A stretch of DNA of 64,000 nucleotides from an uncultured Nitrosospira sp. (GTDB lineage: Bacteria > Nitrospirota > Nitrospiria > Nitrospirales > Nitrospiraceae). The position numbers and the translations under genes are program-made. Shown here one piece after another: positions 1 through 9,599 of the stretch. Location: the NCBI GenBank assembly GCA_900696515.1, contig CAADGK010000039.1, positions 1 to 64,000 on the forward strand, written 5' to 3'. The notes under the pieces were generated by a model. It ran no database searches. It saw only the letters and a program-made list of their open reading frames with translations, and was not told where the DNA came from. Positions within the stretch are counted from its first letter, which is position 1; each line of letters begins with the position of its first letter.

Positions 1-495
1 GAATTCTGGAAGCCGCTGCAAGACCCGCTGTTCGCGGACTTCGCCTTCAACAAGCAGAAAACCATTCGCAAACAATCCGGCCTCGGCGTCTTCGTGACGC
101 AATCGCCCTCAGACGTGCTGCGACACCCGATCGGCAAAACGATGGTCGAACAGAGCGTGACCCAGATCTTCTTACCCAATCCTCGCGCCGATCATGATGA
201 CTATGTCCAGGGATTTAAAGTGACGGAGGCAGAATTTCACATCATCAAGAACCTCGGGGAAGCAAGCCGCCTGTTCCTCGTGAAGCAGGGGCACAGCTCG
301 GCAATCGTGCAATTCGACCTGGGTGGGATGACGGATCTCCTAAACGTCCTCTCCGGCACGACGGACAACGTCACGTTGCTGGATCAGATCCGAGCCGACG
401 TGGGCGATGATCCCACCGACTGGCTGCCGCTGTTTCATGAGCGCATCGCGGCGCGGAAACGTCTCCGGCAGGAGATCGGAAGAGGAGTTGCGTAG
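1..495 (+). CDS. virB4: VirB4/TrbE conjugation ATPase, C-terminal end (partial)
   Basis: The reading frame is open from base 1, so only the last 164 residues are here. VirB4 is the cytoplasmic hexameric ATPase that powers assembly of the conjugative T4SS and pilus. The fragment starts EFWKPLQDP, the stretch that follows the Walker B DE of the family, and continues with TIRKQSG and FVTQSP, both typical of VirB4/CagE C-terminal domains. The Walker A region lies upstream of the window. It is followed 9 bases later by virB6 in the same orientation, as the first visible gene of a T4SS operon. An in-frame GTG at 94 is internal and should not be taken as the start. Confidence 0.85.
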   Translation, partial: EFWKPLQDPLFADFAFNKQKTIRKQSGLGVFVTQSPSDVLRHPIGKTMVEQSVTQIFLPNPRADHDDYVQGFKVTEAEFHIIKNLGEASRLFLVKQGHSSAIVQFDLGGMTDLLNVLSGTTDNVTLLDQIRADVGDDPTDWLPLFHERIAARKRLRQEIGRGVA

Positions 496-504
496 AGAAA
501 CCCT

Positions 505-1548
505 ATGGGCATGGCGACCTACATCGAGCAGTCCGTGAACAACGCATTGGACCACTATGTCGTGACCTCTAGCGATGCCGTCATCGGAGTGCTCACACCG
601 GTCGCCGTCACCGCTATGACGCTCTATGTCATGTGGACCGGCTTTCAAGTCATGCGCGGCGACGTGCAGGAACCGGTCACGGCACTCATGTGGCGGTGGT
701 TCCGCGTGGCGCTGATCACCGGCCTGACGTTGAATGGGCCGCAGTATCGGAGTCTCGTGAAGGAAGGGTTGGACGGGATTCAAGAAGCCTTCGCGTCTGC
801 CTTCGGGGGAGTCCTCTCGATGGGAGGGACGATCGACCAGATGGCCGACCCCTTCACGACGCTCATGGAAACCCTGTTCACCGAAGCGAGTTCTGGACTG
901 GTGCCGCAATTCTCACTCTTCATCGCGGGAGGAATCTGCGCCACGGCGTCGATCGTGATGGCCTTCGTCGCAATGGGGCTCTTTCTTGTCGCAAAAGTGA
1001 GTCTCGCCCTGCTGCTCGCGGTCGGGCCGGCCTTCATCTTCTGCGCAATGTTTCCCGTGACACAGCGCTATGCGGAAAATTGGCTGTCCAGCGCGCTGGT
1101 CGCCGTCTTCACCAATGTCCTCATCATGGCGGTGATCACGTTTCTCGCGAGTCTCCTGCGAAATGCCTGTCTGCATGTGCTGAGTGCCTATTCCGCAGCA
1201 TCGATCCTGGCAGATGTCGTCGGCCTACTGTTTCTCTCCATCACCGCCGCCTATGTCTTGCTCCATGTTGCGTCGCTAGGCGCGAGTTTGGCCGGAGGCC
1301 TCTCGTTGGGGAACCCCGGTGGGGATGCCACCAGGAGTGGGATGATGCTTTTGCACAGCGTCACTTCCGGTCTGAGTCGGTTAGTCCCGTTGGCCCTGTC
1401 CTCCACCGGCGGGTCCTTGAGTGGACCGCGAACCGGGGCGGCCCGCCTGCTGAGCGCGCTGCCTTCCGGGAAGCCCCAGCCAGGGAGCGACCTCTATCAA
1501 CGGGCCTCATTGGAGCGGTTACGCAACAGCGTCTCGCGAAAGGAGTAA
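505..1548 (+). CDS. virB6: VirB6/TrbL-type inner-membrane T4SS protein
   Basis: A 347-residue polytopic membrane protein with at least five hydrophobic segments, around residues 22-50, 65-80, 135-185, 195-215 and 230-260, and a Gly/Ser-rich polar tail. VirB6/TrbL proteins form part of the inner-membrane core that passes substrate DNA. Position between virB4 and virB5/virB8, size and topology agree with this family, whose sequence is poorly conserved. The start is ATG 505, with an in-frame ATG at 511 as alternative. The stop lies inside the ribosome-binding site of the next gene (AAAGGAG), which suggests coupled translation. Confidence 0.8.
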   Translation: MGMATYIEQSVNNALDHYVVTSSDAVIGVLTPVAVTAMTLYVMWTGFQVMRGDVQEPVTALMWRWFRVALITGLTLNGPQYRSLVKEGLDGIQEAFASAFGGVLSMGGTIDQMADPFTTLMETLFTEASSGLVPQFSLFIAGGICATASIVMAFVAMGLFLVAKVSLALLLAVGPAFIFCAMFPVTQRYAENWLSSALVAVFTNVLIMAVITFLASLLRNACLHVLSAYSAASILADVVGLLFLSITAAYVLLHVASLGASLAGGLSLGNPGGDATRSGMMLLHSVTSGLSRLVPLALSSTGGSLSGPRTGAARLLSALPSGKPQPGSDLYQRASLERLRNSVSRKE

Positions 1549-1551
1549 ATC

Positions 1552-2277
1552 ATGTCCCGCATGAAACGCACAGTGATCGCGATCAGCTTGGCCCTGGTGG
1601 TCGTCGTTGGTCCAGAGTCGAAACCCCAAGCCGGAGGGATTCCCGTGATCGACACGGCCAATCTCGTGCAATCCATTGTGCAGGCTCTGGCCTGGATCCA
1701 ACAGTTCCAGCAGATGCAGCAACAGATCCTCCAAGCCGACCAGCAGATTCACGCGATCATGGGTTCTCGCAATATGGGGAGTCTCATGAACAACCTCACC
1801 CTCGCCGGGGTCGTCCCCTCCGACGTGAATGCCGTGTACCACGCCATTCGGTCCGGCGGGGTCCAGGGCTTGACTGCGGCGGCCCAGATCATCCGTCACA
1901 ACCGGATGATCTACAACTGCGAGGGCAAAACCGGTGATGCGCTGCGCATCTGCCAGAACATGCTGAACCAGACGCCGCAAAGTCAGGCCTACTACGCGAA
2001 CACCTATCAAATGTTGCTCGGACGGATGCAACAGATCAGGGCGTTGACGACCCGCATTAATCAAACCGAGGACGAAAAAGGAATTCTGGAACTCAATGGC
2101 CGGATCGCCGCGGAGCAAGCGCAGGTGAGCAACGACACGAATCGCATTCTGACGATGAAATCGATGATCGAGGCGGAAGAAAAGGCCGCGCAACAGGAAC
2201 AGCAGGAACGCGTCCTGAAGATGTTGGCCCCTGGCACGTCTCGAACCTTCGACCACATGACTCCCTGGACGCCATAG
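1552..2277 (+). CDS. trbJ: TrbJ/VirB5-type secreted T4SS protein
   Basis: A 241-residue protein with an N-terminal signal peptide (hydrophobic stretch at residues 7-18, then GPESKPQAGG) and a Gln-rich helical region (QFQQMQQQILQADQQI). It continues with long alpha-helical coiled-coil-like segments to the C terminus. TrbJ/VirB5 proteins are periplasmic minor pilus or adhesion components. The phrase IPVIDTANLVQSI after the signal peptide is characteristic of TrbJ. A good ribosome-binding site, AAAGGAG, precedes ATG 1552. The C terminus is rich in Glu and Gln. Confidence 0.8.
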   Translation: MSRMKRTVIAISLALVVVVGPESKPQAGGIPVIDTANLVQSIVQALAWIQQFQQMQQQILQADQQIHAIMGSRNMGSLMNNLTLAGVVPSDVNAVYHAIRSGGVQGLTAAAQIIRHNRMIYNCEGKTGDALRICQNMLNQTPQSQAYYANTYQMLLGRMQQIRALTTRINQTEDEKGILELNGRIAAEQAQVSNDTNRILTMKSMIEAEEKAAQQEQQERVLKMLAPGTSRTFDHMTPWTP

Positions 2278-2334
2278 TCCTGCCCACAGGCAGGAGACTG
2301 AAGGCGTAAGGCAAAGGGCAAAAGGATAGACACG

Positions 2335-3093
2335 ATGACAGAGAAGCAGACGGACCCTTCACTCGTGAGCGCAACGGGCGAACCGCAATTCTACGATCAA
2401 GGCCGTGACTGGGATACCGACTGGCGGTTGCGATTGGAAGCGTCGGAGCGAAAGGCCTGGTGGGTCGCGGGCACTGCCTGCGCCCTGGCGGTGATCTTGG
2501 GGATAGGCATCGCCTGTCTGGCTCCGTTCAAGACCACCGTGCCCTATGTCTTCGCAATCGATCGGGCCACCGGCAACGTGGAGCTGGTGAGCGCGGCGGA
2601 TGATCGGACCGTGCTGGGCTATCAGGAACTGCTCGATAAACATTGGACACAAAAATACGTGATCGCGCGGGAGTCCTACTCGTACCGGCTGCTCCAAGCC
2701 GACTACGACCAGGTCTTGGCGATGAGTACGGATGAGATCGGTCGCGACTACGCGAACCTCTTTGACGGAGTGCACGCCCGCGATAAGCAGCTGGGCAGCG
2801 GCATCGAATGGCGCGTGAACGTCTTGAGCGTGACGGTTCACAACGATGCGATCGGACCGAAAGCCACGGTACGGTTCGAAAAGCAGGTGAAACGGACCGA
2901 CGCGCACAGCCTTGAGCCGCCGCAGTATTTCATCGCGACGGTTTCCTACGAGTACCACCACACGATGAGGGGGCAGGAAAAGGATCTGATCCAGAACCCG
3001 CTCGGCTACAAAGTGACGGGCTATCGGGTGGACGCGGAAATCGGGACGATCACCCCCCCGACGTCGGTCCTGTCGATGGTCGAGAAGAAATAG
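2335..3093 (+). CDS. virB8: VirB8/TrbF-type T4SS inner-membrane protein
   Basis: A 252-residue bitopic protein with a cytoplasmic N terminus, one membrane helix around residues 42-62 (AGTACALAVILGIGIACLAP) and a periplasmic NTF2-like domain. VirB8 is a dimeric nucleation factor linking the inner-membrane complex to the core channel. Family marks are PYVFAIDRATG just after the helix, the WTQKYVIARESY segment and the YRVDAEIG strand near the end. AAGGA lies about 10 bases before ATG 2335. It precedes virB9 in the usual order. Confidence 0.88.
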   Translation: MTEKQTDPSLVSATGEPQFYDQGRDWDTDWRLRLEASERKAWWVAGTACALAVILGIGIACLAPFKTTVPYVFAIDRATGNVELVSAADDRTVLGYQELLDKHWTQKYVIARESYSYRLLQADYDQVLAMSTDEIGRDYANLFDGVHARDKQLGSGIEWRVNVLSVTVHNDAIGPKATVRFEKQVKRTDAHSLEPPQYFIATVSYEYHHTMRGQEKDLIQNPLGYKVTGYRVDAEIGTITPPTSVLSMVEKK

Positions 3094-3105
3094 GGAGGGA
3101 TGGTC

Positions 3106-4032
3106 ATGCAGGCCATGAAGCAACACACAGGGTCAATCACGGCATGGCTCACCATCGCCCTCCTCTGTACAGGCGCCCCATCGAATGCGGCGGAGGTCCC
3201 GGAGCCGGGCGCCGGAGATCAACGAGTCCGGTACGTGACCTATCAGAAAGACGAAGTGACCAAAGTCACAGTCCGCCGTGGCGTCGTCACACGCATTGTG
3301 CTGGGAGATGACGAACGCATCGTCATCGCCGGTAGCGGCTTTCTCGCGGACTGTGCGAAGCCGGAAGCGGAATGGTGCATCAGGGCCGATGTGGGGACCA
3401 ATCAAGTCTGGGTGAAGCCCAAGGACCATGCGACGCATAACAATCTTGAAATTCGCACGGACAAGCGGGACTACAGTCTGGAGTTCACCGTCGTGGGAGA
3501 CCATCGCATCGGACGGAAGCAGCACGCCGGACAGGGACCACGCGGAAACAATGAGCCGATGTACCGCGTGATCTTCCGACATCCATTGGTCCCGTCAAAC
3601 CCTGCCACCATGACGGCGATACAAGCCTCGGCCCATCGCGCAAGGCACGCTCGCGAGAAGGCCGACCTCCTCACTGAGCGGCTGAATTCGTTTGTCCCCG
3701 AACCGCGCAATTGGTCCTATTCGATGGAGGTGCTTCAGGGAGGAGACGATATCGCACCCGCCCTCGTGTTCGATGACGGCCGCTTCACCTATTTTCTCTT
3801 CCCTCCCAATCGCGAGATCCCCGCCATCTTCTACTTCTCGCCATTGGGTGAAGAAACCCGCATCAATTTCCACATGGAGAAGGACCTCGCCGTCGTGCAG
3901 CGGATGGGGCGGAGGTTTGTGTTGCGCTTGGGCAATGCCGTGGTCGGCATTTGGAATGATTCCTACGACAAGACCGGAGTGCCTGCCATCGAGGGAACCA
4001 CCGTCTCGGGCATCACCAGAACACTGCGCTGA
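3106..4032 (+). CDS. virB9: VirB9/TrbG-type T4SS outer-core protein
   Basis: A 308-residue exported protein with a signal peptide ending near the SNAAE site. The N-terminal VirB9 domain includes RYVTYQKDEVTKV and a NLEIRTDKRDYSLEF strand, the classic block before the linker. The C-terminal beta domain (PRNWSYSM, IPAIFYFSPLGEE, VQRMGRRFVLRLGN) binds the lipoprotein and VirB10 in known complexes. I chose ATG 3106 rather than ATG 3100 because GGGAGG at 3093-3098 is one base from the first and seven from the second. Confidence 0.88.
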   Translation: MQAMKQHTGSITAWLTIALLCTGAPSNAAEVPEPGAGDQRVRYVTYQKDEVTKVTVRRGVVTRIVLGDDERIVIAGSGFLADCAKPEAEWCIRADVGTNQVWVKPKDHATHNNLEIRTDKRDYSLEFTVVGDHRIGRKQHAGQGPRGNNEPMYRVIFRHPLVPSNPATMTAIQASAHRARHAREKADLLTERLNSFVPEPRNWSYSMEVLQGGDDIAPALVFDDGRFTYFLFPPNREIPAIFYFSPLGEETRINFHMEKDLAVVQRMGRRFVLRLGNAVVGIWNDSYDKTGVPAIEGTTVSGITRTLR

Positions 4033-4041
4033 GAAACACAA

Positions 4042-5445
4042 ATGGAACAATCACAAGAATCAAACAATCGAACTGAGCAGAAGCCTCCCATCATCGATGG
4101 GATTGTGTCGGTCAACCATCAGGCCAGTGGCAGGAACGAAACAGCGGCGCGCGTGGCGTTTCTGGTCGTGATGGCCATCGTGCTCGTGGTGGGACTCGTC
4201 TTCGCAGCGAACACCTATAGTGCGAAACGGAAAGCGGAAGCCACCAACGAGGAACGGGCGGCCAAGGTGGAGAACAAACCGGCCCAGGTCGGACTGAAGC
4301 GGGTCTTCGAAACCGATCCCCTTCCACCGCAACAGACCACCGCACTCGTGCGGTCGGCCAGCCAGTCGCCTATCACCTCCGCTGACCATGTGATGAGGTC
4401 GCCCCTCGACAGAGGAATCTATGATGGAAGCCAACCAATAGTACTTGGTCCTGACCAGACACAAGGCCACCCATCGGTCAGCAGACGCTCTGCCAGTCGG
4501 TTCGGTGGGGAGGTCCTTGTGTCGAACTCCCCTGCTTCGGACAGTCCGCGGACTCCACAAATGGGAACCGGACCAGACGCGGCCCTCTCCTTGGTCCGCG
4601 AGCTCCTCAACGGCGCGAGACAGCCGGAGACAGGGTCCGGAAGCATACTGGGCGGACCAGCGATGCCGGTCAGCACGGCGACAGACACAGGAAGCTCGAC
4701 GCCAGCGTCGACTGGGTACATGGGCGGATCCAGCGGCCCCTCGATTGGAGTGACGAGCGTCGGTCTCGCGGCGCCGCCCGGTCCTCCGGCCAGCGGAGCC
4801 GGTCCCATCGGAGGACTCCTGACGCCATCGGACACGCCGAAAGTCCAAGCCGGTCTCTTGGGTGATCGCAATCTCATTTTGCCGAAAGGCAGAACGATCG
4901 ACTGTGCCTTGACCGTGCGGGTGATCAACGAAGTCGCCGGCATGGCGACCTGCGTGCTGAACAGCGATGTGTACAGCGACAACGGTCGCGTCGTCCTCTT
5001 GGAACGGGGCTCGGAAGCGGTCGGCGAATATGCGGCAACGATGGCGCAGGGCCAACGCCGCCTCTTTCTCCTCTGGACCAGAGTGAAGACTCCGATGGGA
5101 GTTGTGATCAACCTCAATTCACCGGCCGCAGACGCGCTCGGTACATCAGGCTTGGTGGGGGTCGTCGATAACCATTGGTGGGATCGGTTGGGTGCGGCCT
5201 TTCTCCTCTCCCTCGTGCAAGACGGCATCGGCTTGGCCACCGCGACGCAGGCCGGTGGCGGGGGTGCGCAGAGCCTGGGGATCTATCAACATTCCGCCAC
5301 GACCGGGAACCGTATGGCGGAACTCATCCTGCAATCAACCATCAACATCAAACCCACGCTCTACAAGAATCAGGGCGACCGCGGAACGATCATTGTCGCG
5401 CGGGATTTGGATTTCAGCACTGTCTATGAACTGCATCCCCACTGA
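4042..5445 (+). CDS. virB10: VirB10/TrbI-type T4SS channel protein
   Basis: A 467-residue protein with a short cytoplasmic N terminus, a membrane helix at about residues 34-56 and a long Pro/Gly/Ser-rich periplasmic linker (about 90-270). The C-terminal TrbI/VirB10 beta-barrel domain starts near LPKGRTIDCALTVRVINE. Known VirB10 proteins span both membranes and sense ATP use by VirB11/VirD4. The block GRVVLLERGSEAVGEY and the terminal RDLDFSTVYEL are family hallmarks. The 3' end overlaps the proposed virB11 start by 20 bases. Confidence 0.9.
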   Translation: MEQSQESNNRTEQKPPIIDGIVSVNHQASGRNETAARVAFLVVMAIVLVVGLVFAANTYSAKRKAEATNEERAAKVENKPAQVGLKRVFETDPLPPQQTTALVRSASQSPITSADHVMRSPLDRGIYDGSQPIVLGPDQTQGHPSVSRRSASRFGGEVLVSNSPASDSPRTPQMGTGPDAALSLVRELLNGARQPETGSGSILGGPAMPVSTATDTGSSTPASTGYMGGSSGPSIGVTSVGLAAPPGPPASGAGPIGGLLTPSDTPKVQAGLLGDRNLILPKGRTIDCALTVRVINEVAGMATCVLNSDVYSDNGRVVLLERGSEAVGEYAATMAQGQRRLFLLWTRVKTPMGVVINLNSPAADALGTSGLVGVVDNHWWDRLGAAFLLSLVQDGIGLATATQAGGGGAQSLGIYQHSATTGNRMAELILQSTINIKPTLYKNQGDRGTIIVARDLDFSTVYELHPH

Positions 5446-6535
5446 CCTGCTTGCGCACGACACGATGGTGCGCGAGTTGTTGCGGCCCTTGCTGCGGTAC
5501 CTCGCACTCCCCGGCGCGACCGAGATCGTCGTCAATCGGCCACAGGAAGTCTATATCGAGGTCGGCGCAGCCTGGCAGCATCACCGCTCACCGGACTTGA
5601 CCCTCGATCGACTCACCGCGCTCGCCACAGCCATCGCGACGGCGACAGAACAAGAGATCGGACCGCACCACCCGATTCTTTCGGCCATGTTGCCGGATGG
5701 GGAACGGGTGCAAATCGTGCTGCCACCGGCAGTGGAACTGGAAACCATCTCCATCTCGATCCGCCGGCCCAGCGCCTGGATCAAGACACTGAATGAATAT
5801 GAAACAGAAGGAGCCTTCAGCCGCTACGTCTGGGCCAAGGCGGCGACGCTGGATCGTCGCGCCGCCGAGCTCGATTCTATCGAGCGGCAGCTCGTGCAGT
5901 ATCTGACTCATCGTCAATTGGGGATGTTCATTCGGGCAGCGGTGCTGGCGAAGAAGAATATTGCCGTCGTGGGAGATACAGGCTCAGGAAAAACCACCCT
6001 GATGAAATCGATCTGTCAGGCGGTCCCGGAGCAGGAACGGCTCATCACGATCGAAGATGTGCGCGAATTGTTGCTCCCCCAGCACGGCAACCGCGTACAT
6101 CTCTTGTACGCCAAGGGAGGACAGGGAGCGGCAACCATCACACCCTCGGAGTTGATTGCCTCCACGCTCCGCATGAAGCCGGACCGGGTGCTCCTCGCCG
6201 AGTTGCGCGGCGGAGAAGCGTTCGACTTCCTCAAGCTCCTCACCACCGGCCACAGTGGATCGATTACCTCCTACCACGCAGAGTCCTGTGCCCTCGCGGC
6301 CGAACGCTATGTCTTTATGTGCAAGGAGCACGCACAGGCGGCGACCTACGATGTGCCGACCCTGAAGCGCCTGGTGGCCTTGACTATCGACGTGATCCTC
6401 CATGTGGTCGCGCAGAATATCGACGACGAGGAAGGACGACCGATCAGAAAAGACCGCTACGTGGCGGAAGTCCATTATGACCCGATTGCGAAACTCGTGG
6501 CGCGATTCGGAGAAGCCACCCTGGTGAGGGCGTAG
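5426..6535 (+). CDS. virB11: VirB11/TrbB T4SS secretion ATPase
   Basis: A hexameric traffic ATPase that works with VirB4 and VirD4 at the inner face of the T4SS. Visible motifs are VVNRPQEVYIEVG (N-terminal domain), Walker A GDTGSGKTT near residue 183, an Asp/Glu box (TIEDVREL), Walker B-like LLAELRGGEAFDFL and the His box GHSGSITSYHAES. The frame stays open far upstream inside virB10, but homology begins only near MNCIPTDLL. ATG 5426 is my choice and ATG 5465 is the alternative; neither has a strong ribosome-binding site. Length (369 residues) is normal. Confidence 0.9.
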   Translation: MNCIPTDLLAHDTMVRELLRPLLRYLALPGATEIVVNRPQEVYIEVGAAWQHHRSPDLTLDRLTALATAIATATEQEIGPHHPILSAMLPDGERVQIVLPPAVELETISISIRRPSAWIKTLNEYETEGAFSRYVWAKAATLDRRAAELDSIERQLVQYLTHRQLGMFIRAAVLAKKNIAVVGDTGSGKTTLMKSICQAVPEQERLITIEDVRELLLPQHGNRVHLLYAKGGQGAATITPSELIASTLRMKPDRVLLAELRGGEAFDFLKLLTTGHSGSITSYHAESCALAAERYVFMCKEHAQAATYDVPTLKRLVALTIDVILHVVAQNIDDEEGRPIRKDRYVAEVHYDPIAKLVARFGEATLVRA

Positions 6536-6543
6536 AGGAACCG

Positions 6544-8607
6544 ATGTCACGCAAAAGCATGCAGATCGCAGTGGCCCTGTTGCTCTATCTTCCGCTTGGG
6601 CTCTGCGGAGCCGATGCCCTCGCGGGCGCAGTCTTCACCCTCGCCAACAAACAGATGCCCGTAGACCTCTCCCTGACCAGCTGGCCCGCCTCCTGGCGAA
6701 TCTATAGTGAGGATCCGGTGCAACGTAAGCGACTGCAATTCTCCGCCGCAGTCGGAGGATTCATCGGATTTGGTCTCCCGGTGCTGCTGGTGTTGTCCCT
6801 GACCAACCAGAAGAAACCGCTCCATGGTGAGGCGCGGTTTGCGTCTCATGATGAAATTCAACAGGCCGGACTCTATGGAGAGCGTGGCGTGATCGTGGGA
6901 AAGGTCGGGCGGCGGTATTTGGTCTATGGGGGCCAGGAATTCGTGTTGCTGGCGGCGCCGACTCGATCGGGCAAAGGCGTGAGCATCGTGGTTCCGAACC
7001 TGCTCCACTACGCTGAGTCGGTTGTCGTACTGGACATCAAAATGGAGAATTTCGCCTACACGTCGAAGTTCCGACAGGCGCACGGCCATCACGTCTACCT
7101 GTTCAATCCCTTTGGCGCAGACGGCCAGACCCATCGTTGGAATCCACTGGACGCGGTCGATCGCGACCCGAATCGCCGTGTAGGTGAGATCCAAGCCATC
7201 GGGCAGGTGCTCTATCCGACGGAACAGATCAAAGATGCCTTCTGGAACGAGTCCGCCCGCAACCTCTTTCTCGGCCTGACCCTCTCTATCATGGAGACTC
7301 CGTCGTTACCTTCTAGTCTCGGGGAAGTGCTCCGCCAGGCCTCCGGCAAGGGGCAACCCATCAAGGACTACCTGCAAGACCTCATCAGCACCAGGGCCAA
7401 GAGTACCGCCCCGCTGAGCGACGACTGTACAGCGGCCCTGCACCGGTTCTGCGCCACAAGCGAGAATACCATGGCTAGTATTCTCGCGACACTGACGGCG
7501 CCCCTCACCATCTTCAGCAATCCCATCGTCGATGCGGCGACGAGTGCGACGGATTTCGACCTGAAACAGGTGCGCGCCCAACGGATGTCGATTTATGTCG
7601 GCATTCCGGCTAATCGGCTCAGCGATGCGGCGTTGCTCGTCAACCTGTTCTTCTCACAATTGATCCAGTACAACACCGTCGACTTACCCGCGACGAATCC
7701 CCGCTTGAAGCACCAGTGCCTCGTGATCCTGGATGAGTTCCCTGCCCTCGGACGGGTCAACATTCTGGCCAAGGCTGTCGGCTTCATGGCCGGCTACAAT
7801 CTGCGTCTGCTCCCGGTCATTCAGAGCCTCTCGCAGCTCGAATCGGTCTATGGTGAAAAAGACGCCCGCACCTTCGTCACGAACCACGCCTGCCAGATCC
7901 TGTTTGCGCCTCGCGAACAACGAGATGCGCAATATTATTCCCAGATGCTGGGCACCTATACGGCCGACGCGATCTCGACCGGCACGAGCCGCCCGCTCGC
8001 CTGGGGCCACGGTAAACAGGCCTCATCTAGTTCTACCCGCTCGGAACAGGCGCGGCCTCTCCTGCTGCCACAGGAAGTGAAGGAACTGGGAGACCAGCGG
8101 GCGATCATCAACCTGATGCATACGAAGCCGATTCTCTGCGACAAGGCCCGGTTCTATGCCGAGCCGATCTTCACCGATCGGTTGAAGCGCATCAGTCCCT
8201 CCTTGGCATCAGTAGGGAAGCGGATACCGACCCAAGCTGAACTAGAAGAGGCAGCGTTCGTGCGCCGGGAGTTGTCCGTGGAGATTCCCCGGCTCGACCT
8301 GGAACTCCATCGCGCCGTGGTCGAACGACGGGTGCGTCCAGTACAACCGGATGAGGCAATCGACCTGTCGAAGTTGGCGATGGATCTGAGCACACTGCCA
8401 CCAGTTCTCCCGCGCGACCCACCGACGCTCGAAGAGGTGAATGGGTTGGTCGATGCCTTTGTGGCACAGCTGCAATGGGCCGACAAGGTCGATGACGACA
8501 TCTCAGAGAAGATGAGTCCTGTGAGTGAAGAAGGAAGAGCCCAGAGAACGAAGAGGAACGTTGGTCAGTTCTTGGTAGATCGAGAGAGAGAAGAGAGGGA
8601 CGTATGA
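6544..8607 (+). CDS. virD4: VirD4/TraG-type coupling protein
   Basis: A 687-residue type IV coupling protein that recruits the relaxase-DNA complex and pumps DNA into the channel. Two N-terminal hydrophobic segments (about residues 7-35 and 63-82) anchor it. GEARFASHDEIQQAGLYG is the typical block after the membrane region. Walker A reads PTRSGKGVS at about residue 138 and Walker B CLVILDEFPALG at about residue 392. AGAGGAA precedes ATG 6544. The last bases overlap the next gene as ATGA. Confidence 0.92.
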   Translation: MSRKSMQIAVALLLYLPLGLCGADALAGAVFTLANKQMPVDLSLTSWPASWRIYSEDPVQRKRLQFSAAVGGFIGFGLPVLLVLSLTNQKKPLHGEARFASHDEIQQAGLYGERGVIVGKVGRRYLVYGGQEFVLLAAPTRSGKGVSIVVPNLLHYAESVVVLDIKMENFAYTSKFRQAHGHHVYLFNPFGADGQTHRWNPLDAVDRDPNRRVGEIQAIGQVLYPTEQIKDAFWNESARNLFLGLTLSIMETPSLPSSLGEVLRQASGKGQPIKDYLQDLISTRAKSTAPLSDDCTAALHRFCATSENTMASILATLTAPLTIFSNPIVDAATSATDFDLKQVRAQRMSIYVGIPANRLSDAALLVNLFFSQLIQYNTVDLPATNPRLKHQCLVILDEFPALGRVNILAKAVGFMAGYNLRLLPVIQSLSQLESVYGEKDARTFVTNHACQILFAPREQRDAQYYSQMLGTYTADAISTGTSRPLAWGHGKQASSSSTRSEQARPLLLPQEVKELGDQRAIINLMHTKPILCDKARFYAEPIFTDRLKRISPSLASVGKRIPTQAELEEAAFVRRELSVEIPRLDLELHRAVVERRVRPVQPDEAIDLSKLAMDLSTLPPVLPRDPPTLEEVNGLVDAFVAQLQWADKVDDDISEKMSPVSEEGRAQRTKRNVGQFLVDREREERDV

Positions 8608-9581
8608 CGACATCTATGAAACGACAGACAGGACTTCAAGCGCTTGTGATTCTGATCGCCTGTACCGCGACGCTGGCTTGTGTGCAGAAACCAGTCGTGC
8701 CATCCGGTGCGGCTCGCCTGCCGATCAACAGCGATGAGATGATCCAGCAGTATCGTGAACGGGTGAAGAACGACCAGCGTGAGAAGCAAGAGCGGAGTCT
8801 CCTCACCCGGCAGATGGACAGTCTCACGCAACAGGTCCAAGAGTTGAGTACTGCGCTGTCGCTCGTGCAACTGCAACAGCAAGAACTGGCCAAAGGTAAA
8901 TCTCGGTACAGCCCCACGATCACAAAGACAGCGCTCACGATCCCCCCTGTTTCACCAGAATCGAAAGGTCCACCGACGAACGTGGCTCTATCACCTGAGG
9001 GTAATACATCTCCAACTGTGTCTGATCAGAGCCTGTCACGGAACGACACGGCGCAAAGCGAAGAAGAGCGATCAACCTCGGTGGGGCCGGCTTGCAGTGC
9101 TGCACCTTCAGCAGCGACATCCCCCTCCCCTCCGTCTCCGATAGAAAAAGAGCAGATCAATTCATGGAGACCGCGTGTCATTGAATTGAGTGAACGGGAA
9201 CAGGTTGAACTACACCGCCACAGTATTATCTTCCGGGTGTCGGAACGGACAGGTCGGTCTGAGTTTCGTCCCAGCAAGCCTCTGCAATCCCACCTGAAAC
9301 AAATCATGAGCCGTGGTCCTTGCCTGCATGTGCGTGGGTACACGGACGGAGACAAGGATCTCTGGATCGAACGTGAGACAGCCAAGCAGCGGGCGTACAA
9401 GGCCCGCGCCTATCTCATCGCGCAGGGCTATGACCCAAACCACATCGAGATCACCATTATCCCCATCGGGCAACATGTGGCCGATAATGCGACGAAGAAC
9501 GGTCGGGCGAAGAACCGACGGGTAGAGATCGAAGTGAAGGAACAGAACCCAGCTTCTGTCTGGCCACAGTGGTACGGATAG
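8604..9581 (+). CDS. OmpA-like C-terminal domain lipoprotein of the conjugation operon
   Basis: A 325-residue predicted lipoprotein. Hydrophobic residues 12-25 end in a lipobox-like TLACVQ, so Cys26 would be acylated. A coiled-coil-like Gln-rich stretch (about 45-98) and a Ser/Pro-rich linker follow. The C-terminal OmpA-like domain (about 215-315) has HVRGYTDGDKD and NRRVEIEV, the motif pair that binds peptidoglycan in this family. Its start overlaps the virD4 stop as ATGA. Inference: it anchors or aligns the conjugation channel at the cell wall, perhaps standing in for VirB7, which is otherwise absent from the visible operon. Confidence 0.75.
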   Translation: MTTSMKRQTGLQALVILIACTATLACVQKPVVPSGAARLPINSDEMIQQYRERVKNDQREKQERSLLTRQMDSLTQQVQELSTALSLVQLQQQELAKGKSRYSPTITKTALTIPPVSPESKGPPTNVALSPEGNTSPTVSDQSLSRNDTAQSEEERSTSVGPACSAAPSAATSPSPPSPIEKEQINSWRPRVIELSEREQVELHRHSIIFRVSERTGRSEFRPSKPLQSHLKQIMSRGPCLHVRGYTDGDKDLWIERETAKQRAYKARAYLIAQGYDPNHIEITIIPIGQHVADNATKNGRAKNRRVEIEVKEQNPASVWPQWYG

Positions 9582-9599
9582 GAGAGAGGAAGAGACACC

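Noticed and set aside
633-1937. 434-residue plus-strand ORF
   Set aside because: It overlaps virB6 and virB5 in another frame and has the Arg-rich composition of a G+C-rich shadow.
2359-3126. 255-residue minus-strand ORF opposite virB8
   Set aside because: Antisense shadow. No family, and virB8 is strongly supported.
4060-5055. 331-residue minus-strand ORF opposite virB10
   Set aside because: Antisense shadow with Arg/His-rich composition.
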